From Cupriavidus consociatus (GTDB taxonomy: Bacteria > Pseudomonadota > Gammaproteobacteria > Burkholderiales > Burkholderiaceae): 64,000 bases of DNA. Below are positions 8,554 to 18,074 of the stretch, one piece after another. The position numbers and the translations under genes were made by a program. The notes under the pieces are model-generated. The model was not told where the DNA came from and made no database searches. It was given only the letters and a program-made list of their open reading frames with translations. Position 1 is the stretch's first letter, and each line of letters starts with the position of its first letter. The stretch lies in NCBI RefSeq assembly GCF_017814975.1, contig NZ_JAGIQA010000001.1:434001-498000 (forward strand). The letters are read 5' to 3'.

Positions 8554-9687
8554 ATGCAACAAGACGCTGCGCTGCTCGACGGCCTGACGGTGCTTGACCT
8601 GAGCCAGGGGATCGCCGGTCCCTACTGCGGACTGGTGCTGCGCCAGCAGGGCGCGCGCGTGATCAAGGTGGAACCACCCGGCGGCGACTGGTCGCGCAAC
8701 ATGGGCCGCATCCGCGCCGGCCAGACCGCGATCGCGGTCGCGTGCAACGCCGGCAAGGAAAGCGTGCTGCTGGATGCGCGCACCGACAGCGGCCGCGCCG
8801 CCATTGCGCGCCTGGCGGAGCTTGCCGACGTGGTGATCCAGAACTTCCGCCCCGGCGTGGCCGAGCGCATGGGCGTGGGCTACGAGGCGCTGGCGGCGCG
8901 TAACCCGGCGCTGGTCTATGTGTCGATCACCGGCTACGGTCATGCCGGCCCGATGGCGGCGCTGCCGGCAGTCGACACCACGGTGCAGGCGGTCAGCGGG
9001 CTGATGCACCTGAACCGCGACGCCGCGGGCCAACCGCGGCGCATCCCGTTCTTCCTGATCGATCTCGGCACCGGGCTCTATGCCGCCCAGCATGCGTGCG
9101 CGGCGTTGTTCAGGGCCGCGCGCCATGGCAAGGGGCGCCATGTGCAGCTGTCGCTGCTGGAAACCAGCGCGGCGCTGCAGTCGTACCTGCTGGTGGACGA
9201 TGCCATGTTCCCCGGCGCCGAAATGGCGGCGGCCAATGCGCCGACGGGGTTGTTCGCCGCAGCGGACGGCATGCTCTACATCAGCATGCTCAACGACGCG
9301 ATGTTCGTGCGGCTGGCGCGCGTGCTGGGCTTTGACGACTGGCTCGACGATGCCGCGCTGCGTACCAGCAGCGGCCGGCTGCCACGCGCGGCGGAACTGA
9401 ACCAGCGCGTGGCGCGGGCAGTCGCCGCGCAGCCGCTCGCACATTGGGAAGCGCTGCTGACCGAGCATGATGTGCTGTTCGGCCGCGTCAGCCACGCAAG
9501 CGATTTCCTGCGGAGCGCGCAATGCCGGCAGGCGGGGGTATTTGGCCGCCTGAGGCTGGATGGGATCGGCGAGGTGCCGTGGGCCAACCTGCCGGGCATG
9601 GCAGGCATGACGCGGCCCGAGGGCGATGCGCCCACGCTGGGGCAGCACACCGAAGCGGTGCTGGCGGAGTTCGGCATCCGCGCCTGA
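8554..9687 (+). CDS. CaiB/BaiF (class III) CoA-transferase family protein
   Basis: 377 aa. The N-terminus (LTVLDLSQGIAGPYCGLVLRQQGARVIKVEPPGGD) is the standard family III CoA-transferase opening, and an NFRPGVAERMGVGYEAL block follows at 97-113. At the position of the catalytic carboxylate in formyl-CoA transferase (HVxxSxxD) this protein reads HVQLSLLE with Glu203. It probably activates the acid taken up by the neighbouring receptor by moving CoA from a donor acyl-CoA. The ATG, 16 nt after the MDR gene, has a GGAGAAC ribosome-binding sequence. Confidence 0.87.
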   Translation: MQQDAALLDGLTVLDLSQGIAGPYCGLVLRQQGARVIKVEPPGGDWSRNMGRIRAGQTAIAVACNAGKESVLLDARTDSGRAAIARLAELADVVIQNFRPGVAERMGVGYEALAARNPALVYVSITGYGHAGPMAALPAVDTTVQAVSGLMHLNRDAAGQPRRIPFFLIDLGTGLYAAQHACAALFRAARHGKGRHVQLSLLETSAALQSYLLVDDAMFPGAEMAAANAPTGLFAAADGMLYISMLNDAMFVRLARVLGFDDWLDDAALRTSSGRLPRAAELNQRVARAVAAQPLAHWEALLTEHDVLFGRVSHASDFLRSAQCRQAGVFGRLRLDGIGEVPWANLPGMAGMTRPEGDAPTLGQHTEAVLAEFGIRA

Positions 9688-9709
9688 TCGTTCCACGCGG
9701 CAAAAAGAA

Positions 9710-9743
9710 AAACGGACGGTGCGCGATTGCGTACCGTCCGTTT
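9710..9743. terminator. Bidirectional intrinsic terminator between the CoA-transferase gene and tRNA-Val
   Basis: Perfect 11-bp inverted repeat AAACGGACGGT / ACCGTCCGTTT with a 12-nt loop. On the minus strand the stem is followed by a T-rich run (the complement of CAAAAAGAAA at 9701-9710), which suits termination of the tRNA transcript. On the plus strand TTTCCTTTG follows, which can serve the CoA-transferase operon. Confidence 0.75.
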
Positions 9744-9754
9744 CCTTTGTGCGT

Positions 9755-9831
9755 TGGTAGGCTCGATTGGACTCGAACCAACGACCCCCACCATGTCAAG
9801 GTGGTGCTCTAACCAGCTGAGCTACGAGCCT
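9755..9831 (-). tRNA. tRNA-Val (anticodon GAC)
   Basis: On the minus strand a 77-nt cloverleaf folds with a 7-bp acceptor stem (AGGCTCG/CGAGCCT), a D arm GCTC...GAGC, an anticodon stem CCACC/GGTGG around the loop TTGACAT (anticodon GAC, valine), and a T arm GTTGG-TTCGAGT-CCAAT. The discriminator is A and the CCA end is encoded (TGG at 9755-9757 on the plus strand). A consensus promoter lies just upstream and a terminator just downstream, so it is a single-gene transcription unit. Confidence 0.96.
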
Positions 9832-9844
9832 AGCGAAGCCGCAG

Positions 9845-9873
9845 ATTATAGGTATGCCTCCGCGATTGCGCAA
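9845..9873 (-). promoter_or_regulatory. Sigma-70 promoter of tRNA-Val
   Basis: Minus-strand -35 TTGCGC (9868-9873) and a perfect -10 TATAAT (9845-9850) are separated by 17 bp. The -10 is 13 bp upstream of the mature tRNA 5' end, placing transcription start a few bases before it. Confidence 0.8.
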
Positions 9874-9936
9874 GCACCTTCGCAAACTTTCTGCGATTGT
9901 GCTGCGCGCACCGCGTCAGCATGCTTTGCATGGGGC

Positions 9937-11526
9937 TTATGCCTGCGTCAGCCGGTCGCGCAATTCACGCTTGAGCACCTTGCCGATGGCGCTGCGCGGC
10001 AGGCTGTCGACCACGTGCAACTCCGCCAGCCGCTGGGTCTTGCCCAGGCGCTCGTTGGCCCAGGCGAGCACGTCCTGTGCCGTGGCGCCGCTCCCCGCGC
10101 GCAGCGCGGCGAAGCCCACCGGCGTCTCGCCCCAACGCTCAGACGGCACGCCGACCACCGACACCTCGGCGACCGCCGGGTGCTCGCGCACCACCGCCTC
10201 GATATCGCTCGGATAGATATTGAAGCCGCCAGAGATGATCATGTCCTTCTTGCGGTCGACCAGCACCAGGAAGCCGTCTTCATCGAAGCGGCCGATATCG
10301 CCGGTGCGGATGAAGCGGTTGCCCTGCGCATCGAACCATTCGGTCTCGGCGGTCTTCTCCGGCTGGTTGTGGTAGCCGTTCATCATGGCCGGCGAACGGC
10401 CTACCACTTCGCCGGTGCTGCCCGGCGGTAACTCGCGGCCTTCGTCATCGATGATGCGGATGTCGGCGTTCGGCGCGGGCCGGCCCACGGTGTGCAGCTT
10501 GTCGGGGAACTGGTGCGCGTGCAGCAGGCAACTGCCGCCGCCTTCGGTCATGCCGTACAGCTCGGTCAGCCCGCCCGGCCAGCGGCGCAGCACCTCAGCC
10601 TTCAATGCCGGGCTGAACGGCGCGCTGGTGCAGAACTTCTGCCGGAAGGACGACAGGTCATGACTATCGAAGTCCGGATGCGCCAGCAGGCGCTGGTATT
10701 GCACCGGCACCAGCATGGTGTGCGTGACGCGGTGCTGCTGCGCCAGTGCCAGGTACTTGCCCGCATCGAACTTGGCCATCAGGATCGCCGTGCCGCCCAG
10801 GCCGATGGTCGGGAAGAAGCTGGCCAGCGTGGTGTTGGAGTACAGCGGCGTCGACAGCAGCGTGACCGCGTCGGTGCCGTAGCCCGTGGCCGCGCCGCGC
10901 GACACGTGCGCCCAGCGCATGCCGTGCGACTGCACGATGCCCTTGGGCTTGCCGGTGGTGCCGGACGAATAGATGATGTTCAGCGGCATTTCCGGGAGGA
11001 TTTCGGGCTCCTGCACCGGCGTGCCGGCGGGGGCGAGCCAGTCAGCGTAGGGCTGGCCGCCATCAAAGCCTTCGCTCCCATCGAGCGTGACGATGGGCGT
11101 GTCCGCCAGTTGCGCGCGCACCGGCTGCAGGGCGGCCGCAACCGCGGCATCGGCAAAGAGGATGCGCGCACCGGCGTCGGCCACCATGCCGGCCAGGCTT
11201 TCCGGCGTCGACGACGGTGCCAGCGGCGCCACCACCACGCCCGCGCGCACCGCGCCGAGGTAGACCGCGGCGTATTCGATCGACGAGTTGGCACAGATTG
11301 CGATGGCCTCGCCGGGGCGCACGTTGTCGCGCGCCAGCGCAGCGGCGATGCGGTCCATGGCGGCGTCCAGCCCGGCATAGTCGAGCACGCGCCCGTCATG
11401 CATCAGCGCGCGCTGCGTGGGGCGTTCGGTGGCATGCTCGCGCACGAGCACGGACATGGTGGTGAAAGGGCGGGTAAGCGGCGCGGGCTGGGAGGGCTGG
11501 GTGGGCTGGGTGGGCGTCTGGGTCAT
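9937..11526 (-). CDS. AMP-binding acyl-CoA synthetase/ligase
   Basis: 529 aa member of the adenylate-forming superfamily. The P-loop-like motif IIYSSGTTGKPKG lies near residue 185, followed by LYGMTEGG, the hinge segment DRKKDMIISGGFNIYPSDIE and the C-terminal catalytic lysine motif PRSAIGKVLKREL. It converts a carboxylic acid, ATP and CoA to an acyl-CoA; the chain length or aromatic specificity cannot be read from the sequence. The start is the ATG at 11526; a TTG 21 nt further upstream is possible. It follows a Bug receptor gene after 64 nt containing a hairpin, so uptake and activation of one acid is the likely joint role. Confidence 0.9.
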   Translation of the reverse strand: MTQTPTQPTQPSQPAPLTRPFTTMSVLVREHATERPTQRALMHDGRVLDYAGLDAAMDRIAAALARDNVRPGEAIAICANSSIEYAAVYLGAVRAGVVVAPLAPSSTPESLAGMVADAGARILFADAAVAAALQPVRAQLADTPIVTLDGSEGFDGGQPYADWLAPAGTPVQEPEILPEMPLNIIYSSGTTGKPKGIVQSHGMRWAHVSRGAATGYGTDAVTLLSTPLYSNTTLASFFPTIGLGGTAILMAKFDAGKYLALAQQHRVTHTMLVPVQYQRLLAHPDFDSHDLSSFRQKFCTSAPFSPALKAEVLRRWPGGLTELYGMTEGGGSCLLHAHQFPDKLHTVGRPAPNADIRIIDDEGRELPPGSTGEVVGRSPAMMNGYHNQPEKTAETEWFDAQGNRFIRTGDIGRFDEDGFLVLVDRKKDMIISGGFNIYPSDIEAVVREHPAVAEVSVVGVPSERWGETPVGFAALRAGSGATAQDVLAWANERLGKTQRLAELHVVDSLPRSAIGKVLKRELRDRLTQA

Positions 11527-11545
11527 GTCGGCAAGGTCATGTCGC

Positions 11546-11580
11546 AAAAAGCGGAGCGGGCGCCGGCATGCGGCGCCCGC
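11546..11580 (-). terminator. Hairpin with T-run between the second Bug gene and the acyl-CoA ligase gene
   Basis: Perfect 9-bp inverted repeat GCGGGCGCC / GGCGCCCGC (11556-11580, 7-nt loop). On the minus strand it is followed after 5 nt by TTTTT (11546-11550). It lies in the 64-nt gap downstream of the Bug gene, so it may terminate or attenuate transcription before the ligase gene. Confidence 0.5.
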
Positions 11581-11590
11581 TGGAAAGCGG

Positions 11591-12598
11591 TTACTGTATC
11601 TGCGCGCCGGAGTCCTTCACCACCTTGCTCCAGCGGTTGATCTCGGCATCGATATGCGTGCGCAGCGCGGCGGGCGTGGAGCCGACCGGTTCATAGCCGT
11701 TGGTTGCCAGCGTGGCCTTCAGGTCGGGCTGGCGCAGCACCGTGGCGATCTCGGTGCTGAGGCGGTCGACCACCGGCTGCGGCGTGCCGGCCGGCGCCAG
11801 CACCGCATACCAGCCGGTGATGCTGATGCCCGGCACGCCGGCTTCGGCCAGCGTCGGCACGTCGGGTGCGACCGCGGCGCGCTGGCTGCCGGTCACCGCC
11901 AGCGCGCGCAGCTTGCCGCTCTTCACGTGTGGCAGCGTGGTGGAGATGCTGTCAAAGGTCAGCTGGACCTCGCCCGACAGCATTGCTGTCACCACCTGTG
12001 CGCTGCCCTTGTACGGAACGTGGGTCATCTTGATGCCGGCCACGGAATCGAACAACTCGCCCGCCAGGTGGCCGGTGTTGCCGTTGCCGGCCGAGGCGAA
12101 GGTCAGCTTGCCGGGATTGGCCCTGGCCTCCGCGATCAGCTCTTGCACGTTGTTCGCGCGCAGCGACGAGCTGCCGGCCAGGATCATCGGCAGGTTGGCC
12201 ACCAGCGACACCGGCGCGAAGTCCTTGCGGGTGTCGTACGGCAGCTTGGGATAGAGGCTCGCATTGATGGCATGTGCGGCCAGCACCATGATCAGCGTGT
12301 ACCCGTCCGGCTTGGCGCGCGCCAGCGCCTGCGTGGCGATGGTGCCGCCGGCGCCGGGCCGGTAGTCGAGCACCACCGGCTGGCCCAGCTTTTCCTGCAG
12401 CTTGGCGGCCACCGGCCGCGCCAGCAGGTCGGCGCTGCCGCCAGGCGGGTAGGGAATCAGCAGCTGGATCGGCCGCGCGGGCCAGGCCTCGGCGCCGGCG
12501 GTGAACGGTACGGCCAGTGAGCCGGCGGCCAGCATGCCGGCCAGGCCGCGCACTAGCCATGCGCGGCGGCCCGGGGCGGGGCGCAGGGATGATGCCAT
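11591..12598 (-). CDS. Bug-family tripartite tricarboxylate transporter substrate-binding protein
   Basis: 335 aa exported receptor with a twin-Arg-containing but otherwise ordinary Sec-like signal peptide ending near GAEA (residue about 38). The canonical Bug motifs are present: WPARPIQLLIPYPPGGSADLLAR, then YRPGAGGTIATQALARAKPDGYTL, and later HVPYKGSAQVVTAMLSGEVQL. It differs clearly from the other Bug protein at 6478-7512, so the two are paralogues and not a recent duplication. Membrane components of a TTT system are absent nearby. It sits in a minus-strand group with an MFS carrier upstream and an acyl-CoA ligase downstream. Confidence 0.9.
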   Translation of the reverse strand: MASSLRPAPGRRAWLVRGLAGMLAAGSLAVPFTAGAEAWPARPIQLLIPYPPGGSADLLARPVAAKLQEKLGQPVVLDYRPGAGGTIATQALARAKPDGYTLIMVLAAHAINASLYPKLPYDTRKDFAPVSLVANLPMILAGSSSLRANNVQELIAEARANPGKLTFASAGNGNTGHLAGELFDSVAGIKMTHVPYKGSAQVVTAMLSGEVQLTFDSISTTLPHVKSGKLRALAVTGSQRAAVAPDVPTLAEAGVPGISITGWYAVLAPAGTPQPVVDRLSTEIATVLRQPDLKATLATNGYEPVGSTPAALRTHIDAEINRWSKVVKDSGAQIQ

Positions 12599-12795
12599 CG
12601 ATGTGTCTCCTTGTTATGCGGCCGCGGGCGCTGCCGCCGTCCCATATTGCGGGCTGGGACGTTGGTGTCACAAACGGTAAAACGGGATCGGCGGCAGGGG
12701 AATTCTTAAATCGATAAGTCTGGCTTTTTGTGGGCGAAGCCCAGGCGGTCAGCCCGGTGATCCACACGCCGCGCGGCCTTATGGAGGGCCGGCGC

Positions 12796-14064
12796 TCAGT
12801 TGGTCGGATGCGGCGGACTGAAGAAATACGGGATCAGCGACACCGCGACCAGCACCGCTGCAGACACAAAGATCGCCGCATAAGTCGATGCCACCGGCCA
12901 TTGCCGTACATGTCCCGCGTTCGCGATCAGGCCGAACGCCCACGACGTCAGCGCCGACCCGAGGAACACGAAGGTATTGAGCAGGCCGAGGCCGCGGCCG
13001 CGCTGCGAAGGCGGGATCAGGCCACGGCCCTGCGCCATCACCAGCGGATGGAGCATGCCGATGGTCGACAGCAGTGCCATCATCGCCACGGCGTAGCCGA
13101 TGCCGGTGTCCGGCCATAGTGCCAGCAGGATCGCCCCCGACATGGCAAAGCACGACCAGCCGGCGATGGCGGTCTTGAGCGTGCTGCGCCGGACCAGCAC
13201 CGGCAGCAGGAATGCCGTCAGGAAGCCGGCCAGGCTCAGCAGCGTCAGCGCCACGCCGCGCGGAGCCGAGCCCAGGCCGAATACCTCGGCCAGGTAGGGG
13301 CCGCTCCAGGCGTTGCGGAAGGCGGTGCCGGCAGCCATGGCCACGCACAGCGGGATCAGCGTCCACAGTGGCGCCAGCTTCAGCAGCTGCACGCTTTCGG
13401 ACAGCATCGCGGGCCACGAGGCGCTGCGGGCCTCGGCATGGCCATGGTCGCGCACGAAGCGCCACACGCCATAGCAGGCCGCCACCATGCCCAGTGCCGA
13501 TACCGCCATCGATGGCCGCCAGCCGATCAGCGAGATGGCCCAGCCAAGCGGCGCGGTAGCGCACAGCGAGCCGATCATGCCGGTGGCGTTGGAGCGGCTG
13601 ACCACGCGGGTGTAGTCGCGTTCGGAGAGTTGTTCGGAGGCGAAATGCAGCAGGCCCATGAACACGGGCGCGCACGCCAGCCCCAGCCCTACCTGTGCCA
13701 GCGTGGCCGCGGTGCCGTTGGGCGCCAGCACGAACAAGATCGACGACAGCGCGCCCACGGCCAGCAGCAGCGCGGTCGGGCGGCCGACACCGTAGCGGTC
13801 GAACGCAATGCCCACGGGGATCTGCGCCACGGCAAAGGCCAGGAAGAATGACGAAGAGAGCGCGCCATACCCCGCCGGCGACAGGCCGAAATCATGCTGC
13901 AGCTCCGGCGCCATCACTGCCAGGCAGGAGCGGAAGAACTGGCTGAGCGCGAACGCAAAGGTCAGGATGGCGATGCCGCGCACGGCGCGCGTGGTTGCGG
14001 CGCGGGCGGGCAGGGCGTTGGAACCGGGAGGGGATCCGGGGAGGGGGGAGTTGCTGGCGGTCAC
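12796..14064 (-). CDS. MFS transporter
   Basis: 422 aa with about 12 predicted transmembrane helices. The loop between helices 2 and 3 carries a weak MFS signature (PVGIAFDRYGVGRPTALL). It starts at a GTG; no in-frame ATG occurs before the first helix. Family membership is clear, but substrate is not; the neighbouring carboxylate receptor and CoA ligase make an organic acid or aromatic acid plausible. The 197-bp gap to the Bug gene leaves room for a separate promoter there. Confidence 0.88.
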   Translation of the reverse strand: MTASNSPLPGSPPGSNALPARAATTRAVRGIAILTFAFALSQFFRSCLAVMAPELQHDFGLSPAGYGALSSSFFLAFAVAQIPVGIAFDRYGVGRPTALLLAVGALSSILFVLAPNGTAATLAQVGLGLACAPVFMGLLHFASEQLSERDYTRVVSRSNATGMIGSLCATAPLGWAISLIGWRPSMAVSALGMVAACYGVWRFVRDHGHAEARSASWPAMLSESVQLLKLAPLWTLIPLCVAMAAGTAFRNAWSGPYLAEVFGLGSAPRGVALTLLSLAGFLTAFLLPVLVRRSTLKTAIAGWSCFAMSGAILLALWPDTGIGYAVAMMALLSTIGMLHPLVMAQGRGLIPPSQRGRGLGLLNTFVFLGSALTSWAFGLIANAGHVRQWPVASTYAAIFVSAAVLVAVSLIPYFFSPPHPTN

Positions 14065-14180
14065 GGCGTCAGTGGCGCTATATCTGCAGCGAGTGTAGAG
14101 CCTGCGCGCGTTGCCAGATCAACGGTTGGCCGGTGTTCGCCCAGATTGCGCGGGCGCGATCTGTGGGTTTGCTACGGCGA

Positions 14181-15074
14181 TCAGCCCGGCAGCGCGTCGT
14201 ACGTCAGCAAGAACACCTGCTCCTCGCCCGCGCTGACCGGCAGCCAGACGATTTCCAGCTCGGGGAAGGCGGCTTCCACATTGGCATGCTCGTTGCCGAT
14301 CTCGACCACCAGCACGCCACCCGGATTCAATCGCGCCTTGGCGCCGGCAATGATCCGCCGCACCACGTCCATGCCATCGTCCCCGCCGGCCAGCGCGATG
14401 CGCGGTTCGGCCTGGTATTCCGCCGGCAGTGCCTGCATCGAGGCCTCATTGACGTATGGCGGGTTGGTCAGGATCACATCGTAGGTCGCGCCATGCGGCA
14501 GCGGCGCGTACAGGTCGCCTTCGTAGAGACGGATGCGGTCGTCCATCTTGTAGTCGGCGACGTTGCGGCGCGCCACGGCCAGGGCGTCGGGCGAGATGTC
14601 GACCGTATCGATCTTCGCGTGCGGCCACACATGCGCGGCCAGGATCGGCAGGCAGCCCGAGCCGGTGCACAGCTCCAGCACCGGGCCGATCTGTTCGGTC
14701 TCGCCGACCCACGGCTCCAGCCCTTCCTGCAGCAGTTCACCGATGAAGCTGCGCGGCACGATCACGCGCGAGTCGACGTAGAAGCGCAGGCCATGCATAT
14801 AGGCCTCGTGCGTGATGTACGCCGCCGGCACGCGCTCGTTGACGCGGCGGTCGATCACCTTCAGCACGGCGTCGATTTCCTCGGGCAGCAGGCGCGCATC
14901 GAGGAACGGGTCGAGCGTGTCGAGCGGCAGGTTCAGCGTGTGCAGCACCAGGTAGGCCGCCTCGTCATAGGCGTTGGCACTGCCGTGGCCGAAGGACAGG
15001 CGCGCGGCGGTGAAGCGCGAGACTGCGAGACGCAGCAGGTCGCGCACGGTGCGCAGGGGAGAGGGTGTTGCCAT
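14181..15074 (-). CDS. prmB: 50S ribosomal protein L3 N5-glutamine methyltransferase
   Basis: 297 aa HemK-family methyltransferase with the SAM-binding motif LELCTGSG (133-140) and the catalytic NPPY motif (204-207) that contacts the target glutamine amide. The N-terminal helical domain (1-90) and overall length match PrmB better than the release-factor enzyme PrmC. It modifies ribosomal protein L3 in the cytoplasm. It is the last gene of the dap operon, 23 nt after dapE, with no independent promoter evident. Confidence 0.9.
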   Translation of the reverse strand: MATPSPLRTVRDLLRLAVSRFTAARLSFGHGSANAYDEAAYLVLHTLNLPLDTLDPFLDARLLPEEIDAVLKVIDRRVNERVPAAYITHEAYMHGLRFYVDSRVIVPRSFIGELLQEGLEPWVGETEQIGPVLELCTGSGCLPILAAHVWPHAKIDTVDISPDALAVARRNVADYKMDDRIRLYEGDLYAPLPHGATYDVILTNPPYVNEASMQALPAEYQAEPRIALAGGDDGMDVVRRIIAGAKARLNPGGVLVVEIGNEHANVEAAFPELEIVWLPVSAGEEQVFLLTYDALPG

Positions 15075-15097
15075 GTCAGTGTCTTTCGGCGAAAAAA

Positions 15098-16643
<1,546 letters not shown>

Positions 16644-16669
16644 GGCTTGTTCTTTGGGAATGTTCGGGG

Positions 16670-17053
16670 TCAGCGGAACAGCAGGTTCAGCGCAATCACC
16701 AGGCTGCCCAGCCCGAGCGCCACGCCACCCATGGCGACGGCGGTCATCAGGCGCAGGCGGCGGTCCAGCCGCGCGGCTTCCTTGCGCAGCGCCTCGATGG
16801 TGATGGCGTGCTGCTCGGCCAGCAGCTTGACCGCCTCGGCCTGCTGCACGGCGGCGGCTTCCAGTTCCGCAATGCGCGCGGCGGGATCGCGCATGTCGGC
16901 CACGGCGCCTTCCGGCGCATCGTCCTTGCGCTTGCCTTTCTTGATCTTCTCGATGGTCTTGTTGGCCTGCTCGAGAATGGTTGGCAACAGGGAGAGCACG
17001 GTACTGACGGTGGCGGGATCCAGGGCCATGAGTCGCTTGCGGAGGGAAGGCAT
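16670..17053 (-). CDS. Conserved-looking hypothetical protein with a coiled coil and a C-terminal membrane anchor
   Basis: 127 aa. Residues about 9-40 look amphipathic with a Lys-rich patch (KIKKGKRKDD), residues 55-100 form heptad-like Ala/Glu/Leu repeats suggesting a coiled coil, and residues 104-126 form a single hydrophobic helix at the extreme C-terminus. This predicts a tail-anchored cytoplasmic coiled-coil protein. An alternative ATG at 17029 would remove eight basic residues. I do not recognise a family. It lies between dapD and the arsC-like gene on the same strand with a 26-nt gap downstream, so it is transcribed with the dap genes. Confidence 0.65.
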   Translation of the reverse strand: MPSLRKRLMALDPATVSTVLSLLPTILEQANKTIEKIKKGKRKDDAPEGAVADMRDPAARIAELEAAAVQQAEAVKLLAEQHAITIEALRKEAARLDRRLRLMTAVAMGGVALGLGSLVIALNLLFR

Positions 17054-17080
17054 GTTCAGCCTGGCCAGGCGGGGGGTGAC

Positions 17081-17107
17081 AGCGGTAACAGCGGTAACAG
17101 CGGTAAT
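17081..17107. repeat. Three tandem 9-bp repeats upstream of the hypothetical gene
   Basis: AGCGGTAAC is repeated twice exactly and a third time with one change at the last base. It lies in the 131-bp dapD-hypothetical intergenic gap, about 30 bp upstream of the hypothetical start. Confidence 0.7.
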
Positions 17108-17184
17108 GCTGTCCCGGGGACCGGCCCCGGGACGGGGTGGCGCAGCGAGGCCGCGCCAGCGCGATCAGGCGCAATCAGACGCGA

Positions 17185-18009
17185 TCAGTCACGCAGCAGG
17201 TCGTTCAGGCTGGTCTTGGCGCGGGTCTGCGCGTCGACCTTCTTCACGATCACGGCGCAGTACAGGCTGTACTTGCCATCCTTGGACGGCAGGTTGCCCG
17301 CCACCACCACCGAACCGGCCGGCACGCGGCCATAGTGGATCTCGCCGGTTTCGCGGTCGTAGATCTTGGTCGACTGGCCCAGGTACACGCCCATCGAGAT
17401 CACCGAGTTCTCTTCCACGATCACGCCTTCCACAACTTCCGAACGGGCGCCGATGAAGCAGTTGTCTTCGATGATGACCGGGTTGGCCTGCAGCGGCTCC
17501 AGCACGCCGCCGATGCCGACGCCGCCCGACAGGTGCACGTTCTTGCCGATCTGCGCGCACGAACCGACGGTGGCCCAGGTGTCGACCATGGTGCCTTCAT
17601 CGACATAGGCGCCGATGTTGACATACGACGGCATCAGCACCGCATTCTTGGCAATGAACGAACCGCGGCGGGCCACGGCGGGCGGCACCACGCGGAAGCC
17701 GGCCTTGGCAAAGTCGTCGCCGCTCCAGTTGGCGAACTTGGTCGGCACCTTGTCGTAGAACTGGGCAAAGCCGCCGGCACTCATCGGCGCGTTGTCTTCC
17801 AGGCGGAACGACAGCAGCACGGCCTTCTTGACCCACTGGTTGACGATCCAGTCCTTGCCTTGCTTCTCGGCCACGCGCAGCGTGCCGGCGTCCAGCTGGC
17901 CGATGACGTTGGCGACAGCCTCGCGGATATCGGCGGGGGCGGACTTCGGCGACAGGCTGGTGCGGTCTTCCCAGGCCTGGTCGATCAGGGCTTGCAGTGC
18001 TTGCGTCAT
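17185..18009 (-). CDS. dapD: 2,3,4,5-tetrahydropyridine-2,6-dicarboxylate N-succinyltransferase
   Basis: 274 aa, the usual length for this trimeric left-handed beta-helix enzyme. The hexapeptide-repeat region spans about residues 105-235 (for example [20 protein letters not shown] and [22 protein letters not shown]). It transfers succinyl from succinyl-CoA to tetrahydrodipicolinate, the first committed step of the succinylase branch. The ATG at 18009 gives the conserved start [16 protein letters not shown]; longer upstream extensions run into dapC. The gap to dapC is 65 nt. Confidence 0.97.
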   Translation of the reverse strand: MTQALQALIDQAWEDRTSLSPKSAPADIREAVANVIGQLDAGTLRVAEKQGKDWIVNQWVKKAVLLSFRLEDNAPMSAGGFAQFYDKVPTKFANWSGDDFAKAGFRVVPPAVARRGSFIAKNAVLMPSYVNIGAYVDEGTMVDTWATVGSCAQIGKNVHLSGGVGIGGVLEPLQANPVIIEDNCFIGARSEVVEGVIVEENSVISMGVYLGQSTKIYDRETGEIHYGRVPAGSVVVAGNLPSKDGKYSLYCAVIVKKVDAQTRAKTSLNDLLRD

Positions 18010-18074
18010 GTTCGTTTTCTCAGGGTTGAATATTGATGCTTGGATCTGGCCAATCCGGTGGGCGAGGCAGCGCC

